A DNA stretch of 64,000 nucleotides, from positions 32,892,001 through 32,956,000 of the forward strand of contig OY754466.1 in the NCBI GenBank assembly GCA_963575645.1. Direction: 5' to 3'. Numbering within the stretch: the stretch's first letter is position 1; every line of letters begins with the position of its first letter. The translations under genes and the position numbers were made by a program. The notes beneath the pieces were generated by a model. The model saw nothing but the letters and a program-made list of their open reading frames with translations, made no database searches and was not told the origin of the DNA. Below are positions 49,801 through 61,864 of the stretch, in pieces. Source of the DNA: Xanthostigma xanthostigma. Lineage: Eukaryota > Arthropoda > Insecta > Raphidioptera > Raphidiidae.

Positions 49801-52792
49801 CAATTAGGTGCAAATGAGTCTTTATAGGCAAAATTGCTTTATTTCATGAGGGTAAGTCTATTTACACTATAACATTCAGGTTTGGATCGTTCTCTCATAA
49901 GAAAATGCAAACTGCATATTAACTATTATTTTGACGCATACAAGCAGTTTTTACATGCTTTATGACAATTAGGGGCAAATGAGCCCTTATAGGCTAAACT
50001 GCTTTATTTCATGAAGGTTAGTCTATTTACACTATAACATTCAGGTTTGGATCATTCTCTCATAAGAAAATGCAAACTGCATATTAACCATTATTTTAAC
50101 GCTGACAAGCAGTTTTTACAAGCTTTATGACAATTAGGTGCAAATGAGTCCTTATAGGCAAAATTGCTTTATTTCTTAAGGGTAAGTCTATTTACACTAT
50201 AACATTTAGGTTTGGATCATTATCTCATAAGAAAATGCAAACTGCATATTTACTATCATTTTAAAGCATTTAAGCAGTTTTTACATGCTTTATGACAATT
50301 AGGTGCAAATGAGTCCTTATAGGCAAAATTGCTTTATTTCATGAGGGTAAGTTTATTTACACTATAACATTCAGGTTTGGATCATTCTCTCATAAGAAAA
50401 TGCAAACTGCATATTAACCATTATTTTAACGCATACAAGCAGTTTTTACATGCTTTATGACAAATGGGGGCAAATAAGTCCTTATAGGCAAAATTGCTTT
50501 ATTTCATGAAGGCAAGTCTATTTACACTATAACATTCAGGTTTGGATCATTCTCTCATAAGAAAATGCAAACTGCATATTAACTATTAGTTTAACGCATA
50601 CAAGCAGTTTTTACAAGCTTTATGACAATTAGGTGCAAATGAGTCCTTATAGGCAAAATTGCTTTATTTCATGAGGGTTAGTCTATTTACACTATAACAT
50701 TTAGGTTTGGATCATTATCTCATAAGAAAATGCAAACTGCATATTTACTATCATTTTAAAGCATTTAAGCAGTTTTTACATGCTTTATGACAATTAGGTG
50801 CAAATGAGTCCTTATAGGCAAAATTGCTTTATTTCATGAGGGTAAGTCTATTTACACTATAACATTCAGGTTTGGATTTTTCTCTCATAAGAAAATGCAA
50901 ACTGCATATTAACCATTATTTTAACGCATACAAGCAGTTTTTACATGCTTTATGACAATTAGGGGCAAATGAGCCCTTATAGGCTAAACTGCTTTATTTC
51001 ATGAAGGTTAGTCTATTGACACTATAACATTCAGGTTTGGATCATTCTCTCATAAGAAAATGCAAACTGCATATTAACCATTATTTTAACGCAGACAAGC
51101 AGTTTTTACATGCTTCACGACAATTGCGTGCAAATGAGTCCTTATAGGCAAAATTGCTTTATTTTACAAAGGTAAGACTATTTACACTATAACATTCAGG
51201 TTTGGATCATTCTCTCATAAGAAAATGCAAACTGCATATTAACCATTATTTTAACGCATACAAGCAGTTTTTACATGCTTTATGACAATTAGGGGCAAAT
51301 GAGTCCTTATAGGCAAAATTGCTTTATTTTACAAAGGTATGTCTATTTACACTATAACATTCAGGTTTGGATCATTCTCTCATAAGAAAATGCAAACTGC
51401 ATATTAACCATTATTTTAACGCATACAAGCAGTTTTTACATGCTTTATGACAATTAGGGGCAAATGAGTCCTTATAGGCAAAATTGCTTTATTTCATGTA
51501 GGGTAAGTCTATTTACACTATAACATTCAGAGTTGGATCTTTCTCTCATAAGAAAATGCAAACTGCATATTAACCATTATTTAAACGCAGACAAGCAGTT
51601 TTTACATGCTTTACGACAATTAGGTGCAAATGAGTCTTTATAGGCAAAATTGCTTTATTTCATGAGGGTAAGTCTATTTACACTATAACATTCAGGTTTG
51701 GATCATTCTCTCATAAGAAAATGCAAACTGCATATTAACTATTATTTTAACGCATACAAGCAGTTTTTACAAGCTTTATGACAATTAGGTGCAAATGAGT
51801 CCTTATAGGCAAAATTGCTTTATTTTATGAGGGTTAGTCTATTTACACTATAACATTTAGGTTTGGATCATTCTTTCATAAGAAAATGCAATCTGCATAT
51901 TTACTATCATTTTAACGCATACAAGCAGTTTTTACATGCTTTATGGCAATTAGGTGCAAATGAGTCCTTATAGGCAAAATTGCTTTATTTAATGAAGGTT
52001 AGTCTATTAACACTTTAACATTCAGATATGGATTATTCTCTCATAAGAAAATGCAAACTGCATATTAACCATTATTTTAACGCAGACAAGCAGTTTTTAT
52101 ATGCTTTACGACAATTAGGTGCAAATGAGTCCTTATAGGCGAAATTGCTTTATTTCACAAAGGTAAGTTTACTTACACTATAACATTCAGGTTTGGATCA
52201 TTCTCTCATAAGAAAATGCAAACTGCATATTAACCATTATTTTAACCCTGACAAGCACTTTTTACATGCTTTACGACAATTAGGTGCAAATGAGTCCTTA
52301 TAGGCAAAATTGCTTTATTTCATGAGGGTAAGTCTATTTACACTATAACATTCAGGTTTGGATCATTCTCTCATAAGAAAATGCAAACTGCATATTAACC
52401 ATTATTTTAACGCATACAAGCAGTTTTTACATGCTTTATGACAATTAGGGGCAAATAAGTCCTTATAGGCAAAATTGCTTTATTTCATGAAGGTAAGTCT
52501 ATTTCCACTATAACATTCAGGTTTGGATCATTCTCTCATAAGAAAATGCAAACTGCATATTAACAATTATTTTAACGCAGACAAGCAGTTTTTACATGCT
52601 TCACGACAATTGCGTGCAAATGAGTCCTTATAGGCAAAATTGCTTTATTTCTTAAGGGTAAGTCTATTTACACTATAACATTCAGGTTTGGATCATTCTC
52701 TCATAAGAAAATGCAAACTGCATATTAACCATTATTTTAACGCATACAAGCAGTTTTTACATGCTTTATGACAATTAGGGGCAAATGGGTCC
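46853..52792 (+). repeat. Cycle C13: long alpha cycle, copy of C7
   Basis: C13 is 5,940 bp and 36 monomers, equal to C7 in length and order. It carries the same unusual monomers: the m8/m9 fusion (48,008), TCCTTTAGGC (48,173), CATTACTTAAACG, TTAGACGC, GAAGGTCAG, ACAAATGGGGG and ATTCAGATATGG. Private changes include TTTAATGAAGG near 51,981 and TTTTTATATGC near 52,096. Confidence 0.88.
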
Positions 52793-55593
52793 TTATAGGC
52801 AAAATTGCTTTATTTCATGAAGGTTAGTCTATTTACACTATAACATTCAGGTTTGGATCATTCTCTCATAAGAAAATGCAAACTGCATATTAACCATTAT
52901 TTTAACGCAGCCAAGCAGTTTTTACATGCTTCACGACAATTGCGTGCAAATGAGTCCTTATAGGCAAAATTGCTTTTTTTTACAAAGGTAAGTCTATTTT
53001 CACTATAACATTCAGGTTTGGATCATTCTCTCATAAGAAAATGCAAACTGCATATTAACCATTATTTTAACGCATACAAGCAGTTTTTACATGCTTTATG
53101 ACAATTAGGGGCAAATGAGTCCTTATAGGCAAAATTGCTTTATTTCATAAAGGGTAAGTCTATTTACACTATAACATTCAGGTTTGGATCTTTCTCTCAT
53201 AAGAAAATGCAAACTGCATATTAACCATTATTTAAACGCAGACAAGCAGTTTTTACATGCTTTACGACAATTAGGTGCAAATGAGTCCTTATAGGCAAAA
53301 TTGCTTTATTTCATGAAGGTAAGTCTATTTACACTATAACATTTAGGTTTGGATCATTCTCTCATAAGAAAATGCAAACTGCATTTTAACCATTATTTTA
53401 ACGCATACAAGCAGTTTTTACAAGTTTATGACAATTAGGTGCAAATGAGTCCTTATAAGAAAAATTGCTTAATTTCATGAGGGTTAGTCTATTTACACTA
53501 TAACAATTACGTTTGGATCATTCTAAAATAAGAAAATGCAAACTGCATATTTACTATCATTTTAACGCTTACAAGCAGTTTTTACATGCTTTATGACAAT
53601 TAGGTGCAAATAAGTCCTTATAGGCAAAATTGCTTTATTTCTTGAGGGTAAGTCTATTTACACTATAACATTCAGGTTTGGATCATTCTCTCATATGAAA
53701 ATGCAAACTGCATATTAACCATTATTTTAACGCATACAAGCAGTTTTTACAAGTTTATGACAATTAGGTGCAAATGAGTCCTTATAAGCAAAATTGCTTA
53801 ATTTCATGAGGGTTAGTCTATTTACACTATAACAATTACGTTTGGATCATTCTCTCATAAGAAAATGCAAACTGCATATTGACTATCATTTTAACGCTTA
53901 CAAGCAGTTTTTACATGCTTTATGACAATTAGGTGCAAATGAGTCCTTATAGGCAAAATTGCTTTATTTCTTGAGGGTAAGTCTATTTACACTATAACAT
54001 TCAGGTTTGGTTCATTCTCTCATAAGAAAATGCAAACTGCATATTAACCATTATTTTAACGCATACAAGCAGTTTTTACATGCTTTATGACAATTAGGGG
54101 CAAATGGGTCCTTATAGGCAAAATTGCTTTATTTCTTGAGGGTAAGTCTATTTACACTATAACATTCAGGTTTGGTTCATTCTCTCATAAGAAAATGCAA
54201 ACTGCATATTAACCATTATTTTAACGCATACAAGCAGTTTTTACAAGTTTATGACAATTAGGTGCAAATGAGTCCTTATAAGCAAAATTGCTTAATTTCA
54301 TGAGGGTTAGTCTATTTACACTATAACAATTACGTTTGGATCATTCTCTCATAAGAAAATGCAAACTGCATATTGACTATCATTTTAACGCTTACAAGCA
54401 GTTTTTACATGCTTTATGACAATTAGGTGCAAATGAGTCCTTATAGGCAAAATTGCTTTATTTCTTGAGGGTAAGTCTATTTACACTATAACATTCAGGT
54501 TTGGTTCATTCTCTCATAAGAAAATGCAAACTGCATATTAACCATTATTTTAACGCATACAAGCAGTTTTTACAAGTTTATGACAATTAGGTGCAAATGA
54601 GTCCTTATAAGAAAAATTGCTTAATTTCATGAGGGTTAGTCTATTTACACTATAACAATTACGTTTGGATCATTCTAAAATAAGAAAATGCAAACTGCAT
54701 ATTTACTATCATTTTAACGCTTACAAGCAGTTTTTACATGCTTTATGACAATTAGGTGCAAATAAGTCCTTATAGGCAAAATTGCTTTATTTCTTGAGGG
54801 TAAGTCTATTTACACTATAACATTCAGGTTTGGATCATTCTCTCATAAGAAAATGCAAACTGCATATTAACCATTATTTTAACGCATACAAGCAGTTTTT
54901 ACAAGTTTATGACAATTAGGTGCAAATGAGTCCTTATAAGCAAAATTGCTTAATTTCATGAGGGTTAGTCTATTTACACTATAACAATTACGTTTGGATC
55001 ATTCTCTCATAAGAAAATGCAAACTGCATATTGACTATCATTTTAACGCTTACAAGCAGTTTTTACATGCTTTATGACAATTAGGTGCAAATGAGTCCTT
55101 ATAGGCAAAATTGCTTTATTTCTTGAGGTTAAGTCTATTTACACTATAACATTCAGGTTTGGTTCATTCTCTCATAAGAAAATGCAAACTGCATATTAAC
55201 CATTATTTTAACGCAGACAAGCAGTTTTTACATGCTTTACGACAATTAGGTGTAAATGAGTCCTTATAGGCAAAATTGCTTTATTTCATGAGGGTTAGTC
55301 TATTTACACTATAACAATTACGTTTGGATCTTTCTCTCATAAGAAAATGCAAACTGCATATTTACTATCATTTTAACGCTTACAAGCAGTTTTTACATGC
55401 TTTATGACAATTAGGTGCAAATAAGTCCTTATAGGCAAAATTGCTTTATTTCTTGAGGGTAAGTCTATTTACACTATAACATTCAGGTTTGGTTCATTCT
55501 CTCATAAGAAAATGCAAACTGCATATTAACCATTATTTTAACGCATACAAGCAGTTTTTACATGCTTTATGACAATTAGGGGCAAATGGGTCC
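52793..55593 (+). repeat. Cycle C14: beta cycle, 17 monomers (2,801 bp), partner of C8
   Basis: C14 has the same expanded alternation of TTCTTGAGGG and TTATAAG monomers and the same GCATATTGACTATC variants as C8. It keeps separate third (53,123) and fourth (53,289) monomers where C8 has one fused monomer, which accounts for its extra 165 bp. A private GAGGTTAAG occurs near 55,126. It is followed by the third ATTCCATGAAGG head monomer, at 55,594. Confidence 0.87.
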
Positions 55594-57078
55594 TTATAGG
55601 CAAAATTGCTTTATTCCATGAAGGTTAGTCTATTTACACTATAACATTCAGGTTTGGATCATTCTCTCATAAGAAAATGCAAACTGCATATTAACCATTA
55701 TTTTAACGCAGCCAAGCAGTTTTTACATGCTTCACGACAATTGCGTGCAAATGAGTCCTTATAGGCAAAATTGCTTTTTTTTACAAAGGTAAGTCTATTT
55801 TCACTATAACATTCAGGTTTGGATCATTCTCTCATAAGAAAATGCAAACTGCATATTAACCATTATTTTAACGCATACAAGCAGTTTTTACATGCTTTAT
55901 GACAATTAGGGGCAAATGAGTCCTTATAGGCAAAATTGCTTTATTTCATAAAGGGTAAGTCTATTTACACTATAACATTCAGGTTTGGATCTTTCTCTCA
56001 TAAGAAAATGCAAACTGCATATTATCCATTATTTAAACGCAGACAAGCAGTTTTTACTTGCTTTACGACAATTAGGTGCAAATGAGTCTTTATAGGCAAA
56101 ATTGCTTTATTTCATGAAGGTAAGTCTATTTACACTATAACATTTAGGTTTGGATCATTCTCTCATAAGAAAATGCAAACTGCATATTAACCATTATTTT
56201 AACGCATACAAGCAGTTTTTACAAGTTTATGACAATTAGGTGCAAATGAGTCCTTATAAGCAAAATTGCTTAATTTCATGAGGGTTAGTCTATTTACACT
56301 ATAACAATTACGTTTGGATCATTCTCTCATAAGAAAATGCAAACTGCATATTTACTATCATTTTAACGCTTACAAGCAGTTTTTACATGCTTTATGACAA
56401 TTAGGTGCAAATAAGTCCTTATAGGCAAAATTGCTTTATTTCTTGAGGGTAAGTCTATTTACACTATAACATTCAGGTTTGGATCATTCTCTCATAAGAA
56501 AATGCAAACTGCATATTAAAAATTATTTCAACGCATACAAGCAGTTTTTACATGCTTTATGACAATTGGGGGCAAATAAGTCCTTATAGGCAAAATTGCT
56601 TTATTTCATGAAGGTTAGTCTATTTACACTATAACATTCAGGTTTGGATCATTCTCTCATAAGAAAATGCAAACTGCATTTTAACTATTAGTTTAACGCA
56701 TACAAGCAGTTTTTACAAGCTTTATGACAATTAGGTGCAAATGAGTCCTTATAGGCAAAATTGCTTTATTTCATGAGGGTTAGTCTATTTACACTATAAC
56801 ATTTAGGTTTGGATCATTCTCTCATAAGAAAATGCAAACTGCATATTTACTATCATTTTAACGCATTTAAGCAGTTTTTACATGCTTTATGACAATTAGG
56901 TGCAAATGAGTCCTTATAGGCAAAATTGCTTTATTTCATGAGGGAAAGTCTATTTACACTATAACATTCAGGTTTGGATTATTCTCTCATAAGAAAATGC
57001 AAACTGCATATTAACCATTATTTTAACGCATACAAGCAGTTTTTACATGCTTTATGACAATTAGGGGCAAATGGGTCC
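55594..57078 (+). repeat. Cycle C15: 9-monomer alpha stub
   Basis: C15 is the third copy of the 1,485-bp block C0/C9, opening with ATTCCATGAAGG. It has CTATAACATTC in the sixth monomer, where C0 and C9 have CTATACCATTC. It is followed by the nine-monomer repeat at 57,079, which opens with AAATTGTTTTATTTC, as do 1,486 and 34,975. Confidence 0.88.
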
Positions 57079-59718
57079 TTATAGGCAAAATTGTTTTATT
57101 TCATGAAGGTTAGTCTATTTACACTATAACATTCAGGTTTGGATCATTCTCTCATAAGAAAATGCAAACTGCATATTAACCATTATTTTAACGCAGCCAA
57201 GCAGTTTTTACATGCTTCACGACAATTGCGTGCAAATGAGTCCTTATAGGCAAAATTGCTTTTTTTTACAAAGGTAAGTCTATTTTCACTATAACATTCA
57301 GGTTTGGATCATTCTCTCATAAGAAAATGCAAACTGCATATTAACCATTATTTTAACGCATACAAGCAGTTTTTACATGCTTTATGACAATTAGGGGCAA
57401 ATGAGTCCTTATAGGCAAAATTGCTTTATTTCATAAAGGGTAAGTCTATTTACACTATAACATTCAGGTTTGGATCTTTCTCTCATAAGAAAATGCAAAC
57501 TGCATATTATCCATTATTTAAACGCAGACAAGCAGTTTTTACTTGCTTTACGACAATTAGGTGCAAATGAGTCTTTATAGGCAAAATTGCTTTATTTCAT
57601 GAAGGTAAGTCTATTTACACTATAACATTTAGGTTTGGATCATTCTCTCATAAGAAAATGCAAACTGCATATTAACCATTATTTTAACGCATACAAGCAG
57701 TTTTTACAAGTTTATGACAATTAGGTGCAAATGAGTCCTTATAAGCAAAATTGCTTAATTTCATGAGGGTTAGTCTATTTACACTATAACAATTACGTTT
57801 GGATCATTCTCTCATAAGAAAATGCAAACTGCATATTTACTATCATTTTAACGCTTACAAGCAGTTTTTACATGCTTTATGACAATTAGGTGCAAATAAG
57901 TCCTTATAGGCAAAATTGCTTTATTTCTTGAGGGTAAGTCTATTTACACTATAACATTCAGGTTTGGATCATTCTCTCATAAGAAAATGCAAACTGCATA
58001 TTAAAAATTATTTCAACGCATACAAGCAGTTTTTACATGCTTTATGACAATTGGGGGCAAATAAGTCCTTATAGGCAAAATTGCTTTATTTCATGAAGGT
58101 TAGTCTATTTACACTATAACATTCAGGTTTGGATCATTCTCTCATAAGAAAATGCAAACTGCATTTTAACTATTAGTTTAACGCATACAAGCAGTTTTTA
58201 CAAGCTTTATGACAATTAGGTGCAAATGAGTCCTTATAGGCAAAATTGCTTTATTTCATGAGGGTTAGTCTATTTACACTATAACATTTAGGTTTGGATC
58301 ATTCTCTCATAAGAAAATGCAAACTGCATATTTACTATCATTTTAACGCATTTAAGCAGTTTTTACATGCTTTATGACAATTAGGTGCAAATGAGTCCTT
58401 ATAGGCAAAATTGCTTTATTTCATGAGGGAAAGTCTATTTACACTATAACATTCAGGTTTGGATTATTCTCTCATAAGAAAATGCAAACTGCATATTAAC
58501 CATTATTTTAACGCATACAAGCAGTTTTTACATGCTTTATGACAATTAGGGGCAAATGAGTCCTTATAGGCTAAACTGCTTTAGTTCATGAAGGTTAGTC
58601 TATTTACACTATAACATTTAGGTTTGGATCATTCTCTCATAAGAAAATGCAGACTGCATATTAACAATTATTTTAACGCAGACAAGCAGTTTTTACATGC
58701 TTCACGACAATTGCGTGCAAATGAGTCCTTATAGGCAAAATTGCTTTATTTTACAAAGGTAAGACTATTTACACTATAACATTCAGGTTTGGACCATTCT
58801 CTCATAAGAAAATGCAAACTGCATATTAACCATTATTTTAACGCATACAAGCAGTTTTTACAAGCTTTATGACAATTAGGTGCAAATGAGTCTATATAGG
58901 CAAAATTGCCTTATTTCATGAGGGTTAGTCTATTTACACTATAACATTTAGGTTTGGATCATTCTTTCATAAGAAAATGCAAACTGCATATTTACTATCA
59001 TTTTAACGCATACAAGCAGTTTTTACATGCTTTATGACAATTAGGTGCAAATGAGTCCTTATAGGCAAAATTGCTTTATTTCATGAGGGTAAGTCTATTT
59101 ACACTATAACATTCAGGTTTGGATCATTCTCTCATAAGAAAATGCAAACTGCATATTAACCATTATTTTAACGCATACAAGCAGTTTTTACATGCTTTAT
59201 GACAATTAGGGGCAAATGGGTCCTTATAGGCAAAATTGCTTTATTTCATGAAGGTTAGTCTATTTACACTATAACATTCAGGTTTGGATTATACTTTCAA
59301 AAGAAAATGCAAACTGCATATTAACCATTATTTTAACGCAGACAAGCAGTTTTTACATGCTTCACGACAATTGCGTGCAAATGAGTCCTTATAGGCAAAA
59401 TTGCTTTATTTTACAAAGGTAAGTCTATTTACACTATAACATTCAGGTTTGGATCATTCTCTCATAAGAAAATGCAAACTGCATATTAACCATTATTTTA
59501 ACGCATACAAGCAGTTTTTACATGCTTTATGACAATTAGGGGCAAATGAGTCCTTATAGGCAAAATTGCTTTATTTCATTAGGGTAAGTCTATTTACACT
59601 ATAACATTCAGGTTTGGATCTTTCTCTCATAAGAAAATGCAAACTGCATATTAGCCATTATTTAAACGCAGACAAGCAGTTTTTACATGCTTTACGACAA
59701 TTAGGTGCAAATGAGTCT

Positions 59719-61864
59719 TTATAGGCAAAATTGCTTTATTTCATGAGGGTAAGTCTATTTACACTATAACATTTAGGTTTGGATCATTCTTTCATAAGAA
59801 AATGCAAACTGCATATTTACTATCATTTTAACGCATACAAGCAGTTTTTACATGCTTTATGACTATTAGGGGCAAACGAGTCCTTATAGGCAAAATTGCT
59901 TTATTTCATGAAGGTAAGTCTATTTACACTATAACATTCAGGTTTTAATCATTCTCTCATAAGAAAATGTAAACTGCATATTAACCATTATTTTAACGCA
60001 GACAAGCAGTTTTTACATGCTTCACGACAATTGCGTGCAAATGAGTCCTTATAGGCAAAATTGCGTTATTTTACAAAGGTAAGTCTATTTTCACTATAAC
60101 ATTCAGGTTTGGATCGTTCTCTCATAAGAAAATGCAGACTGCATATTAACTATTATTTTGACGCATACAAGCAGTTTTTACATGCTTTATGACAATTAGG
60201 GGCAAATGAGCCCTTATAGGCTAAACTGCTTTATTTCATGAAGGTTAGTCTATTTACACTATAACATTCAGGTTTGGATCATTCTCTCATAAGAAAATGC
60301 AAACTGCATATTAACCATTATTTTAACGCTGACAAGCAGTTTTTACAAGCTTTATGACAATTAGGTGCAAATGAGTCCTTATAGGCAAAATTGCTTTATT
60401 TCATGAGGGTTAGTCTATTTACACTATAACATTTAGGTTTGGATCATTATCTCATAAGAAAATGCAAACTGCATATTTACTATCATTTTAAAGCATTTAA
60501 GCAGTTTTTACATGCTTTATGACAATTAGGTGCAAATGAGTCCTTATAGGCAAAATTGCTTTATTTCATGAGGGTAAGTCTATTTACACTATAACATTCA
60601 GGTTTGGATCATTCTCTCATAAGAAAATGCAAACTGCATATTAACCATTATTTTAACGCATACAAGCAGTTTTTACATGCTTTATGACAATTGGGGGCAA
60701 ATAAGTCCTTATAGGCAAAATTGCTTTATTTCATGAAGGTAAGTCTATTTACACTATAACATTCAGGTTTGGATCATTCTCTCATAAGAAAATGCAAACT
60801 GCATATTAACTATTAGTTTAACGCATACAAGCAGTTTTTACAAGCTTTATGACAATTAGGTGCAAATGAGTCCTTATAGGCAAAATTGCTTTATTTCATG
60901 AGGGTTAGTCTATTTACACTATAACATTTAGGTTTGGATCATTATCTCATAAGAAAATGCAAACTGCATATTTACTATCATTTTAAAGCATTTAAGCAGT
61001 TTTTACATGCTTTATGACAATTAGGTGCAAATGAGTCCTTATAGGCAAAATTGCTTTATTTCATGAGGGTAAGTCTATTTACACTATAACATTCAGGTTT
61101 GGATTTTTCTCTCATAAGAAAATGCAAACTGCATATTAACCATTATTTTAACGCATACAAGCAGTTTTTACATGCTTTATGACAATTAGGGGCAAATGAG
61201 CCCTTATAGGCTAAACTGCTTTATTTCATGAAGGTTAGTCTATTTACACTATAACATTCAGGTTTGGATCATTCTCTCATAAGAAAATGCAAACTGCATA
61301 TTAACAATTATTTTAACGCAGACAAGCAGTTTTTACATGCTTCACGACAATTGCGTGCAAATGAGTCCTTATAGGCAAAATTGCTTTATTTTACAAAGGT
61401 AAGACTATTTACACTATAACATTCAGGTTTGGATCATTCTCTCATAAGAAAATGCAAACTGCATATTAACCATTATTTTAACGCATACAAGCAGTTTTTA
61501 CATGCTTTATGACAATTAGGGGCAAATGAGTCCTTATAGGCAAAATTGCTTTATTTTACAAAGGTATGTCTATTTACACTATAACATTCAGGTTTGGATC
61601 ATTCTCTCATAAGAAAATGCAAACTGCATATTAACCATTATTTTAACGCATACAAGCAGTTTTTACATGCTTTATGACAATTAGGGGCAAATGAGTCCTT
61701 ATAGGCAAAATTGCTTTATTTCATGTAGGGTAAGTCTATTTACACTATAACATTCAGAGTTGGATCTTTCTCTCATAAGAAAATGCAAACTGCATATTAA
61801 CCATTATTTAAACGCAGACAAGCAGTTTTTACATGCTTTACGACAATTAGGTGCAAATGAGTCT
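59719..61864 (+). repeat. 2,146-bp tandem duplication, first copy (13 monomers)
   Basis: Thirteen monomers run from the one with CATTTAGG, CATTCTTTC and GACTATTAGGGGCAAACG through the 166-bp CATGTAGGG/CAGAGTTGG monomer. They are repeated from 61,865 at an offset of 2,146, which is 13 x 165 + 1 and so matches the one 166-bp monomer. The equivalent stretch occurs once in U2 (37,615-39,760) and once in C1. Confidence 0.92.

Larger units (their letters stand above)
33490..55593 (+). repeat. Super-unit U2 (cycles C9-C14, 134 monomers, 22,104 bp)
   Basis: U2 starts with the same ATTCCATGAAGG head monomer as U1 and ends at 55,593, where that variant recurs a third time. The offset to U1 is 33,489 at the left (166 to 33,655), 33,159 in the middle (8,581 to 41,740; 11,931 to 45,090), 21,939 after the missing 11.2 kb (23,430 to 45,369; 26,234 to 48,173) and 22,104 to the right of 31.3 kb (31,591 to 53,695). 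Each change in offset is a whole number of monomers. Rare variants shared with U1 include CTATACCATTC (876 and 34,365), GCAAACAAG (4,416 and 37,894) and CATATGAAAATG (near 31,590 and 53,695). Confidence 0.88.
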
